Below, one piece after another: positions 7,454 through 14,716 of a DNA stretch of 33,304 nt. The stretch is from Desulfovibrio sp. GTDB taxonomy: Bacteria > Desulfobacterota > Desulfovibrionia > Desulfovibrionales > Desulfovibrionaceae. The stretch is from positions 121,656 to 154,959 of the forward strand of contig NZ_WASP01000007.1 of NCBI RefSeq assembly GCF_009712225.1, in the 5' to 3' direction. A program made the position numbers and the translations under genes. The notes under the pieces are model-generated. The model was not told where the DNA came from. It worked only from the letters and a program-made list of their open reading frames with translations, and did not search any database. Within the stretch, counting starts at the first letter, position 1; the number at the start of each line of letters is the position of its first letter.

Positions 7454-9286
7454 ATGCGGTTGTTGTTTCTTTGTCTGAAAGAAAGCCCCACCCTGGCCCA
7501 GGGGCGGCTGATGGTAGAAATTGAAGACAGGATGCTTCAGCTTTTTCCCGGCAGCGTCATGTATGGCCCTGGTTACGACAATTTCAAGACCTGCGACGTC
7601 ATGGAGATTCTGGAGGAATACGGCGGCGAAAACAGCTTTGACGGTATTTTCTGCCGGGTTCCCGAGCGGGAACTGGCGGGCGACGCTCTGGGATTTCACT
7701 ACGCGCTGAAGTACCAGCTTTCCTCAAACCTGTGGAATTTTCCCGCCAATCTGGGCAAGAGCAAACTGCCCAAGCTGCTGTGGATAGCAGACTGCTGGCA
7801 CCTTACCCCGCAGGACTGGCGCCGCGTGCTGCTCACCACCGGTATAAACGTGGTCATGAGCGGCATTGTTCCGCCATTTTTTGACAGAAGGGCCTTCAAT
7901 TTCTACTTTTCGCGCGAGCTGCAGGAGCAGGTGACCTTTCTGCCCTACGGCATCTTTACCTCGCCAAACATCTTTCATAACCCCGGCGTTGCCAAGGAGC
8001 ACGACATCCTGCTGGCAGGCGCCCAGGTGCCGGAATTTTACCCCCAGCGGGCCTACATGCGCGAGGCCTTCAACAGCTCAGACCTTTCTGTCTTTGAACC
8101 GCCGCATCCCGGCTACAGCCAGCTTGAAAACGTTTCGCCCGTCAGCGCCTATCCCGACTATCTGCCGCGTTGCAGAATTTCGGCCTTCTGCTCTTCCAAG
8201 TTCCACTTTCCCACGCTCAAGCTGGTGGAGGCCATGGCGAGCAAAACCATTGCCCTGTGCGACAGCATCTACGGCATCGAGCATCTGGGCATGGAGCCAG
8301 ACAGGCACTTCATTCTGGCAGACAGCAGCAACTGTGTGGAAAAAGCCCGGCGCTGGCTCTCAGACCCCGACCTTTACAACGAAATGGCAGAGGCAGCCTA
8401 CGAGCTTTTCCGCACGCGGCACACGCTTGAAATACGCCTCAGGGAGCTGGCGGAGCTCATACCCGCTGTACTCAACGGCCAGCCCGCTGGCGGCTGGGCG
8501 GCCCTGAGCCCCAACCACAGGCTGGTGTGCGCCATGCGCCGCAGCAAGGCAGTGGAAAGCACCGAGCCCGGGCCGGTCACCACCACCCGCGATTACTGGG
8601 AAAGCCCTGTTACCGTGCAAAAGGATACATGGCAGTACTGGTACAGGCTGTTTCCCGTGCACCAGATTGACGAGGGTATTGCCCTTTCTGTACGCATACC
8701 CCCCAATGTGGGGCTACGCATGGCCGCCGTGGGACACATGGAAGTTTTCAAGGCCCAGTGGCTGCTCGACCTCATCCAGCAGAAAAACATGCGCACCTTT
8801 CTGGAGATCGGCACCGGGGCGGGCTACCACAGCATTTTGTGGGCGGAATACCTCAAAAAGAGCGGCAGGCGCGGGCTTGTACTGGCAGAAGACGCCATTG
8901 CCAGCAACCAGCTTATCGCCTGCATGAGCCCGCAGTATCTTGATATGCCCCTGAACCGCAGCCTGCTGTGGGAGGGCATGCCCATTACAGGGGATATCCA
9001 GTTCATCCCAAGGGCAGCAAACCGCTTTGCGCCGCTGGCGGGCAAAAAGCTCGACTTCATCTTTTTTAACGGCACGGCAAACGTGTGGGCAGATTATGAA
9101 GAACTGCGCCACTGCGTGGGCGCACGCACCATTGTGGCCGTGAACATGTACGGCCCCGCCTTTGCTGATCGCGTTGAGCAGGCACGCAACATCGCAAAAG
9201 AGCTGGGCAGGAATATTCTTCATCTTGATTTCGGCCAGTATGATTCTGGTCTGGGAATTATTATGCCCGAAGCATTTTCTGCGTGA
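7454..9286 (+). CDS. Glycosyltransferase fused to SAM-dependent methyltransferase
   Basis: A 610-residue two-domain protein. Residues 1 to about 345 resemble the CgeB-like group of GT-B glycosyltransferases: an acceptor half, then the donor-binding half with F-P-T-L-K-L-V-E-A-M-A-S-K near residue 255 and a G-I-E-H-L-G segment, as in group 1 transferases. Residues about 430-610 are a class I methyltransferase-like domain beginning with F-L-E-I-G-T-G-A-G-Y-H near 450. A linker of about 80 residues joins them. GGGAGG precedes the ATG. This is the only recognisable glycosyltransferase in the cluster, so others must be encoded elsewhere. The methyltransferase half could methylate the sugar that the first half transfers; that is inference. 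Confidence 0.83.
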   Translation: MRLLFLCLKESPTLAQGRLMVEIEDRMLQLFPGSVMYGPGYDNFKTCDVMEILEEYGGENSFDGIFCRVPERELAGDALGFHYALKYQLSSNLWNFPANLGKSKLPKLLWIADCWHLTPQDWRRVLLTTGINVVMSGIVPPFFDRRAFNFYFSRELQEQVTFLPYGIFTSPNIFHNPGVAKEHDILLAGAQVPEFYPQRAYMREAFNSSDLSVFEPPHPGYSQLENVSPVSAYPDYLPRCRISAFCSSKFHFPTLKLVEAMASKTIALCDSIYGIEHLGMEPDRHFILADSSNCVEKARRWLSDPDLYNEMAEAAYELFRTRHTLEIRLRELAELIPAVLNGQPAGGWAALSPNHRLVCAMRRSKAVESTEPGPVTTTRDYWESPVTVQKDTWQYWYRLFPVHQIDEGIALSVRIPPNVGLRMAAVGHMEVFKAQWLLDLIQQKNMRTFLEIGTGAGYHSILWAEYLKKSGRRGLVLAEDAIASNQLIACMSPQYLDMPLNRSLLWEGMPITGDIQFIPRAANRFAPLAGKKLDFIFFNGTANVWADYEELRHCVGARTIVAVNMYGPAFADRVEQARNIAKELGRNILHLDFGQYDSGLGIIMPEAFSA

Positions 9287-9354
9287 CATTCTTGCAATGG
9301 CATTTTATTTGCATAATATTTACAACGAAAAATTTTTGAAGCCCAGCAGCATAC

Positions 9355-9370
9355 TGGCACGGTTCCAGCG
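9355..9370 (+). promoter_or_regulatory. Possible sigma-54-type promoter before the neuB-like gene
   Basis: In the 150-base gap before the neuB-like gene, TGGCACG gives a perfect -24 element and the GC doublet of the -12 element is at the right distance, but the rest of the -12 box (CAGCG) is poor. It ends 66 bases before the ATG at 9437. The AT-rich stretch 9301-9340 just upstream could alternatively hold an ordinary promoter. Confidence 0.25.
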
Positions 9371-9436
9371 ACAATTGGTCATTGAAACTGGCGCAACATC
9401 GCACCATCCAAATCTCCAACGTGAAAGGGTATGCCC

Positions 9437-10270
9437 ATGAGCGTCTTTATCATCGCAGAAATTGGCATCAACCATAACGGTGATCTGAAAATTGCCAAGG
9501 ATCTCATTCGGCAGGCGACCAGCGCTGGCTGCGATGCTGTCAAATTCCAGAAGCGTGACATTGACATTGTATACACCCAGGAATTTCTGGATTCCCAGCG
9601 CGAAAGCCCCTGGGGCACCACCCAGCGCGACCAGAAAGCCGGGCTGGAATTCGGCAAGGCCGAATACGATGTCATTGACGAATATTGCAAAAAACTGGGC
9701 ATCGAATGGTTTGCCTCGGCATGGGACATGAACAGCCTGGCATTTCTTGACCAGTACGACTGCAAGTACAGCAAGATCGCCTCGGCCATGCTTGTGAGCG
9801 AACCCTTCTTGCGAGCCGTGGCCAGCCGCAAGCGGCACACGTTCATTTCTACCGCCATGTCCACCATTGAGCAGATAGGTAATGCCGTAAGCATCTTCCG
9901 CGAGATGGACTGCCCCTTTGAGCTCATGCACTGCGTTGGCACGTATCCCATGAAGATCGAGCACGCCAACCTGCGCTGCATTGAAACCCTGCGCGAAACC
10001 TTCAACTGCCCTGTGGGCTACAGCGGGCACGAAACAGGCGTGGCCATATCTGCGGGCGCTGTCATGCTCGGGGTTTCGTCGCTTGAGCGGCACATCACCC
10101 TCGACCGCGCCATGTACGGCTCTGACCAGGCGGCCAGCCTTGAGGGTGCTGGCATCCACCAGCTCTGCCGCTACACGCGCATTCTCGAGGCCGCAATGGG
10201 CGACGGCGTCAAGCGCATTCTGCCCGAAGAAGCCGCCGTGGCCAAAAAGCTGCGGGCGCATCTGAAGTAG
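9437..10270 (+). CDS. NeuB-like sialic acid/nonulosonate synthase lacking the SAF domain
   Basis: A 277-residue TIM-barrel enzyme of the NeuB family, which condenses phosphoenolpyruvate with an N-acylated hexosamine or its 6-phosphate to give a nine-carbon acid. The N-terminal I-A-E-I-G-I-N-H-N-G and the V-K-F-Q-K segment are family signatures, and V-G-Y-S-G-H-E-T-G plus E-R-H-I-T-L-D-R occur late in the barrel. Usual members are about 340 residues with a C-terminal SAF (antifreeze-like) domain; this one ends where the barrel ends. The second ATG (9437) is preferred over 9431 because AAAGG then has normal spacing. No CMP-acid synthetase is nearby, so the product and its activation are uncertain. 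Confidence 0.85.
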   Translation: MSVFIIAEIGINHNGDLKIAKDLIRQATSAGCDAVKFQKRDIDIVYTQEFLDSQRESPWGTTQRDQKAGLEFGKAEYDVIDEYCKKLGIEWFASAWDMNSLAFLDQYDCKYSKIASAMLVSEPFLRAVASRKRHTFISTAMSTIEQIGNAVSIFREMDCPFELMHCVGTYPMKIEHANLRCIETLRETFNCPVGYSGHETGVAISAGAVMLGVSSLERHITLDRAMYGSDQAASLEGAGIHQLCRYTRILEAAMGDGVKRILPEEAAVAKKLRAHLK

Positions 10271-10278
10271 CATTTCTG

Positions 10279-10294
10279 CGGGCATGCGTGCCCG
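10279..10294. repeat. Small hairpin in the gap after the neuB-like gene
   Basis: A six-base-pair stem CGGGCA/TGCCCG with a four-base loop follows the stop by eight bases. A second, imperfect hairpin of the form ACAGG...CCTGT lies at about 10312-10329. Neither has a T tract. The rest of the 153-base gap shows no gene. Confidence 0.35.
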
Positions 10295-10423
10295 GCTGGC
10301 AACAGGGCCGTGGGCCTGTGACAACGCCTTGCTGGCTGTCGCGGGCCAGGCGGCATTTTCTGCAACACGTAATGACACGCCCGGCCAGTGCCGGAGGGTG
10401 TGAGGCTCGGGTACAGGTTCATG

Positions 10424-12226
10424 ATGACAGTAGCTGCCTATATATTTGATTTTCTTGTCGCCAGAGATGTGCGGCAGGCCTTCATGTTCACGGGCGGTAT
10501 GGCCATGCACCTCAATGACGCTCTGGCCTCGGAGCAGCGCATAAACACCCTTTGCTGCCATCACGAGCAGGCCTGCGCGCTGGCGGCAGAAGGCTATGCC
10601 CACGTGACCGGCAAACCCGCCATTGTGCAGGTTACTTCCGGCCCCGGAGCACTCAACGCCATGACTGGCGTGTTTGGAGCCTATGTGGACGGCCTGCCCA
10701 TGATTGTCATTTCGGGCCAGTCCAAACGCGAAACCCTGTGCGCCACATACGGCCTTGTGGGTCAGCTGCGGCAGGCGGGCGAGCAGGAAGCCCAGATCAT
10801 TCCCATGGCCCGTTCCATCACCAAGTATGCCGTGGCGGTGCAGGACCCCTCGCGCATTGCCTACGAAATGGAAAAAGCGTGGCACATGGCTGTTTCTGGC
10901 AGGCCCGGCCCGGTATGGATCGAGATTCCCGTAGACGTACAGGGCATGAGCATCGAGCCGGAAACCCTGCCCAAATTCCACCAGCCCCTCGTGCCCCCGG
11001 CAGATCTTGCCCCCCTAGCGGCGGATGTCGCCAAGGCCATTGCCAGCGCCAAACGCCCCCTGCTTGTGGCTGGGCCGGGATTGCGGGTCGCGCATGCGGT
11101 GGAGGACTTTCGCGCGCTGGCCAAGCGCCTCAACTGCCCCGTGCTCTGCGCCGGAACGCTCGACATCATCCAGAAGGAACATCCGCTCTACGCGGGCGGC
11201 ATGGGCAACGTGGGAACCCGGGCGGGTAACATAAACGTGCAGAACGCCGACCTGCTGGTATTTCTTGGCGTCACCATGCACCTGACCATGACCACCTACA
11301 ACTGGAAGGCCATGGGCAAAAATGCCCGCAAGATCGTGGTGGAATGCGAGGCCTCAGAGTGCGAACGCCCGCAGTACCCCGCCGACACCACAATACTTGC
11401 CGAAACCGGCGCCTTTGTGCGTGCGCTGGATGCCGCCTGCACGGCCCGGAACTGTACTGTACAGGCCACGTGGCTCGATTTCTGCCGCGAAAGGGTGCGC
11501 CTGCTGCCCGCCGTGCCGGAACGGCTGCACACGATTGACGCCCAGGGGCGCGTCAACCCCTACTGGTTTGCAGAAGAACTTTTCAAGGGGCTGAATGACG
11601 GCGACGTGGTAGTGCCCGGCAACGCCAGCGCTGGCGTCACCGCCCAGCAGACTGGCAGCCTGAGGCCCGGGCAGCGGCTTATTGCCAACTTTGGCAACGG
11701 CCCCATGGGTATGGCCATACCCGCAGCCGTGGGAGCGGCCACCGCAGCGCCTGGGCAGCGCATCATCTGCCTCGACGGCGACGGCAGCTTTATGCTCAAC
11801 ATGCAGGAACTGGCCACAATCAGGCAGCACGACCTGCCTGTCACCATATTTATATACAATAATGACGGTTACATGTCGATAAAGCAGACCCAGCGCAATT
11901 TCTTCAGGCGCCAGCTGGGCACAGGGCCGCAAACAGGCCTCGGATTCCCCTCGTTTGAGGGGGTTGCGGCGGCTTTTGGCATTGCCTACCGGCGCATTGC
12001 TGGCGAAACGTGGCAGCAGCAGCTTTTACAGGCTCTTGAGCAGCGCGGCCCCCTGATTGTGGAAGCCATGCTTGATCCCGAACAGGGCTTTGAACCCAAG
12101 ATTGCAGCCAAAAAGCTGCCCGACGGGCGCATGGTTTCCCTGCCGCCCGAAGACATGTTTCCTTTTCTTGACCGCGGGCAGTTGCAGTCGCACCTGCTGT
12201 TTCCCCTTGAAAATCAAGGGGACTAG
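10424..12226 (+). CDS. Thiamine diphosphate-dependent acetolactate synthase-like enzyme (YerE-like)
   Basis: A 600-residue three-domain ThDP enzyme. The PYR domain has the catalytic glutamate in H-H-E-Q near residue 45 and a G-P-G-A-L-N-A segment. The middle domain runs from about 200 to 340. The PP domain carries the ThDP/metal motif from G-D-G-S-F to Y-N-N-D-G. The tail with L-P-D-G-R-M-V-S-L-P-P-E-D resembles ThDP enzymes of polysaccharide loci. In Yersinia, YerE transfers an acetyl unit from pyruvate to C4 of a CDP-3,6-dideoxy-4-keto sugar. RfbG and RfbH downstream make that the most attractive role here. No regulatory small subunit of a true acetolactate synthase is nearby. The ATG at 10424 is favoured by AGG at 10415-10417; 10421 is possible. 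Confidence 0.85.
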   Translation: MTVAAYIFDFLVARDVRQAFMFTGGMAMHLNDALASEQRINTLCCHHEQACALAAEGYAHVTGKPAIVQVTSGPGALNAMTGVFGAYVDGLPMIVISGQSKRETLCATYGLVGQLRQAGEQEAQIIPMARSITKYAVAVQDPSRIAYEMEKAWHMAVSGRPGPVWIEIPVDVQGMSIEPETLPKFHQPLVPPADLAPLAADVAKAIASAKRPLLVAGPGLRVAHAVEDFRALAKRLNCPVLCAGTLDIIQKEHPLYAGGMGNVGTRAGNINVQNADLLVFLGVTMHLTMTTYNWKAMGKNARKIVVECEASECERPQYPADTTILAETGAFVRALDAACTARNCTVQATWLDFCRERVRLLPAVPERLHTIDAQGRVNPYWFAEELFKGLNDGDVVVPGNASAGVTAQQTGSLRPGQRLIANFGNGPMGMAIPAAVGAATAAPGQRIICLDGDGSFMLNMQELATIRQHDLPVTIFIYNNDGYMSIKQTQRNFFRRQLGTGPQTGLGFPSFEGVAAAFGIAYRRIAGETWQQQLLQALEQRGPLIVEAMLDPEQGFEPKIAAKKLPDGRMVSLPPEDMFPFLDRGQLQSHLLFPLENQGD

Positions 12227-12262
12227 GCCGGGGCAGACTGAAAATTGAGGATGGGACAACAG

Positions 12263-13513
12263 ATGCAGAGTATCATTCAGACACACTGGCAAAGGCTGGT
12301 ATCGCGCTTTCCGCAGTGGGAGCAGGCCGAGGCCTCCTTTACGCAAACAGTGCAGCTGCTTGCCGACTGTGTTGCGCGCCGGAACAAGATACTCCTCTGT
12401 GGTAACGGTGGCAGCGCCGCCGATGCCGAGCACATCGCCGGCGAACTCATGAAGTCCTTTGTGCTGGCCCGCCCGCTGCCTCAGGAGTTTTTGCAGCGAA
12501 TCGAAAGCACCTATCCCGATCACAAAAACACCCTGTCCGCCCTGGAATGCGGCATTGCCGCCATTTCTCTGGTTTCTGGCGTGGCCCTGCCCACGGCCTT
12601 TGCCAACGATGTAAACGGCGAACTGTGCTTTGCCCAGCAGGTGTACGCCCTGGCACGTCCGGGCGACGTGCTGCTCGGCATCAGTACCTCGGGCAATTCG
12701 GCCAACGTCAATCATGCCCTGCGGGTGGCCCGCCTGCTCGCCTGCGCCACGGTGGGCCTCACTGGCCGCACCGGGGGAGAAATGTCGGCCCTGCTGGACG
12801 TGGAGCTGCGCGCGCCCTCCAGCATCACGGCCCATGTGCAGGAATTGCACCTGCCCATGTACCACGCCCTGTGCGCCTGCCTTGAAGAATGCATTTTTGG
12901 AAACCCCGAAACGGGCTGCCCCCCCTCCACGTGCGGGGCAACAGTACACGGCCATGGCATGGCCGCGCAGGCCAAACAGACATGGCAAGCGACACAGCCT
13001 CCACTTACGCAAGACAAGGGCAGCATGGCCGCCCTGCCGCCCCGGGTGGAGCTGCTGGTTTTTGACTTTGACGGCGTGTTTACCGACAACCTTGTGCGCG
13101 TGGACCAGCACGGCAACGAAGCCGTTTTTTGCAGCCGGGGCGACAGCCTTGGCATAGACATGTTGCGCGCCGAGCGTGTGCCCATGCTTATTCTTTCCAC
13201 GGAAACAAACCCCGTGGTTTCGGCGCGGGCTGGCAAACTGCGCATTCCCGTCGAACAGGGCTGCGGCAACAAGGCGGCCTTTCTTGCCGCGTACATGCAG
13301 CAACAGGGCATTGACCCCCAAAACGTCGTCTACATGGGCAACGACGTCAACGACCTTGCCGCCATGCGGCTGGTGGGCTGCGTGGCAGCGCCCGGCGATG
13401 CCCACCCCGCAGTGCTGAACATTGCGCATGTCGTTACCACGGCCCCCGGTGGCCGGGGAGCCGTGCGCGAAGTGTGCGAGGGCATCTGCGCAAGGCTTAA
13501 GCGCCCAGACTAA
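12263..13513 (+). CDS. GmhA-like SIS isomerase fused to KdsC-like HAD phosphatase
   Basis: A 416-residue fusion. Residues about 1-195 are a SIS sugar isomerase close to GmhA (sedoheptulose 7-phosphate isomerase): C-G-N-G-G-S-A-A-D-A-E-H at 46-57, F-A-N-D-V-N-G near 115 and I-S-T-S-G-N-S-A-N near 138. After a linker of about 60 residues comes a KdsC/NeuA-C-type HAD phosphatase, with D-F-D-G-V-F-T-D-N near 268 (aspartate nucleophile) and G-N-D-V-N-D near 359. KdsC-like enzymes remove phosphate from KDO 8-phosphate or sialate 9-phosphate. The isomerase half could feed a heptose route; the phosphatase half could serve the NeuB-like product. The start is ambiguous among TTG 12245, ATG 12251 and ATG 12263; GGGA spacing favours the last. 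Confidence 0.85.
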   Translation: MQSIIQTHWQRLVSRFPQWEQAEASFTQTVQLLADCVARRNKILLCGNGGSAADAEHIAGELMKSFVLARPLPQEFLQRIESTYPDHKNTLSALECGIAAISLVSGVALPTAFANDVNGELCFAQQVYALARPGDVLLGISTSGNSANVNHALRVARLLACATVGLTGRTGGEMSALLDVELRAPSSITAHVQELHLPMYHALCACLEECIFGNPETGCPPSTCGATVHGHGMAAQAKQTWQATQPPLTQDKGSMAALPPRVELLVFDFDGVFTDNLVRVDQHGNEAVFCSRGDSLGIDMLRAERVPMLILSTETNPVVSARAGKLRIPVEQGCGNKAAFLAAYMQQQGIDPQNVVYMGNDVNDLAAMRLVGCVAAPGDAHPAVLNIAHVVTTAPGGRGAVREVCEGICARLKRPD

Positions 13514-13597
13514 AACGCTGCCCTCACCATGCGGCACCACATTTCTGCTCTGCGCTGTGGCCCTGTACTTGAAACATCCGTATTATTGGGGGGCGAC

Positions 13598-14716
13598 ATG
13601 AATACCCTTGAACACATGCAGACTGTATTTAGCGGGCGGCGGGTGCTGGTTACCGGTTCCACGGGTTTCAAGGGTTCGTGGCTGTGTCTGTGGCTCAGGC
13701 ACTTGGGCGCGGAGGTTCTGGGCATCGGCCTTGACCCGCCAAGCGAACCATCCATGCACGAGGCACTGCGACTGCACGAGGTGCTGCGCCACGAACGCGT
13801 GGACATCAGGCAGCTGCCCCATCTTGCAACGTGCGTGCAGGATTTTCAGCCAGAAATAGTGCTGCATCTGGCGGCGCAGGCCCTGGTGCGCCCCTCGTAC
13901 GAAGACCCCATCAACACGCTGCAAACCAATGTCATGGGCACGGCCCACCTGCTCGAGGCCTGCCGCAAAAGCACCTCGGTACGGGCCGTTGTCATTGTCA
14001 CCAGCGACAAATGCTACCGCAACAACGAATGGGTGTGGGGCTACCGCGAAAATGACCCCATGGGCGGACACGACCCATACAGCGCCAGCAAGGGCTGTGC
14101 AGAACTGATAACAACATCGTATATCAAATCATTTTTTGCCCTCAACGATTACGGCAAAACCCATCATGTGGCCGTGGCCTCGGCCCGCGCGGGCAATGCC
14201 ATAGGCGGGGGCGACTGGGGCAAGGACCGCCTGATTCCCGACTGCTTCCGCGCCCTGCACGAGAGTCAGCCCATCCACATCCGCTACCCATCCGCGGTGC
14301 GGCCCTGGCAGCACACCCTTGAATGCCTGAGCGGCTATCTGCAGCTGGCAGCGCGGCTCTATACTGACGGCCCCAAATACGGCTGCGGCTGGAACTTCGC
14401 GCCCATCGACATGGGCGATGTATGGCCTGTGGAACGTGTTGTACGCCGCATCTGTTCCCTGTGGGGAGACGGTTCGTATGTGGTGGACAAGGGCGCGCAG
14501 CCCCACGAAGCCCACATGCTTTGTCTTGACTGCACCAAGGCAAATATTGAACTTGGCTGGCGGCCCCGCTACAAGGTGGCCGAAGCGCTGGACGCCACAG
14601 TGGCCTGGTACCGGGAATGGTCACGCAATCCCGATGCAGAACACATGCGCGCCTTTACCCTGGGCCAGATTGACGCCTATGTCGCCACAGATACTACGGA
14701 TAACGAGGTTGAGTGA
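13598..14716 (+). CDS. rfbG: CDP-glucose 4,6-dehydratase
   Basis: A 372-residue extended SDR that converts CDP-D-glucose to CDP-4-keto-6-deoxyglucose, the entry step to 3,6-dideoxyhexoses. It has V-T-G-S-T-G-F-K-G-S-W at the N-terminus; the lysine after the Rossmann glycine is typical of RfbG. Further signatures are H-L-A-A-Q, the V-T-S-D-K-C-Y segment, the catalytic Y-S-A-S-K, A-R-A-G-N-A-I-G-G-G-D-W and V-R-P-W-Q-H. Length is as expected. The ATG at 13598 follows a G-rich Shine-Dalgarno; a longer reading from 13529 has no such support. The stop overlaps the start of rfbH by one base, which fits translational coupling of consecutive enzymes. The cytidylyltransferase RfbF that makes CDP-glucose is not in the window. 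Confidence 0.95.
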   Translation: MNTLEHMQTVFSGRRVLVTGSTGFKGSWLCLWLRHLGAEVLGIGLDPPSEPSMHEALRLHEVLRHERVDIRQLPHLATCVQDFQPEIVLHLAAQALVRPSYEDPINTLQTNVMGTAHLLEACRKSTSVRAVVIVTSDKCYRNNEWVWGYRENDPMGGHDPYSASKGCAELITTSYIKSFFALNDYGKTHHVAVASARAGNAIGGGDWGKDRLIPDCFRALHESQPIHIRYPSAVRPWQHTLECLSGYLQLAARLYTDGPKYGCGWNFAPIDMGDVWPVERVVRRICSLWGDGSYVVDKGAQPHEAHMLCLDCTKANIELGWRPRYKVAEALDATVAWYREWSRNPDAEHMRAFTLGQIDAYVATDTTDNEVE

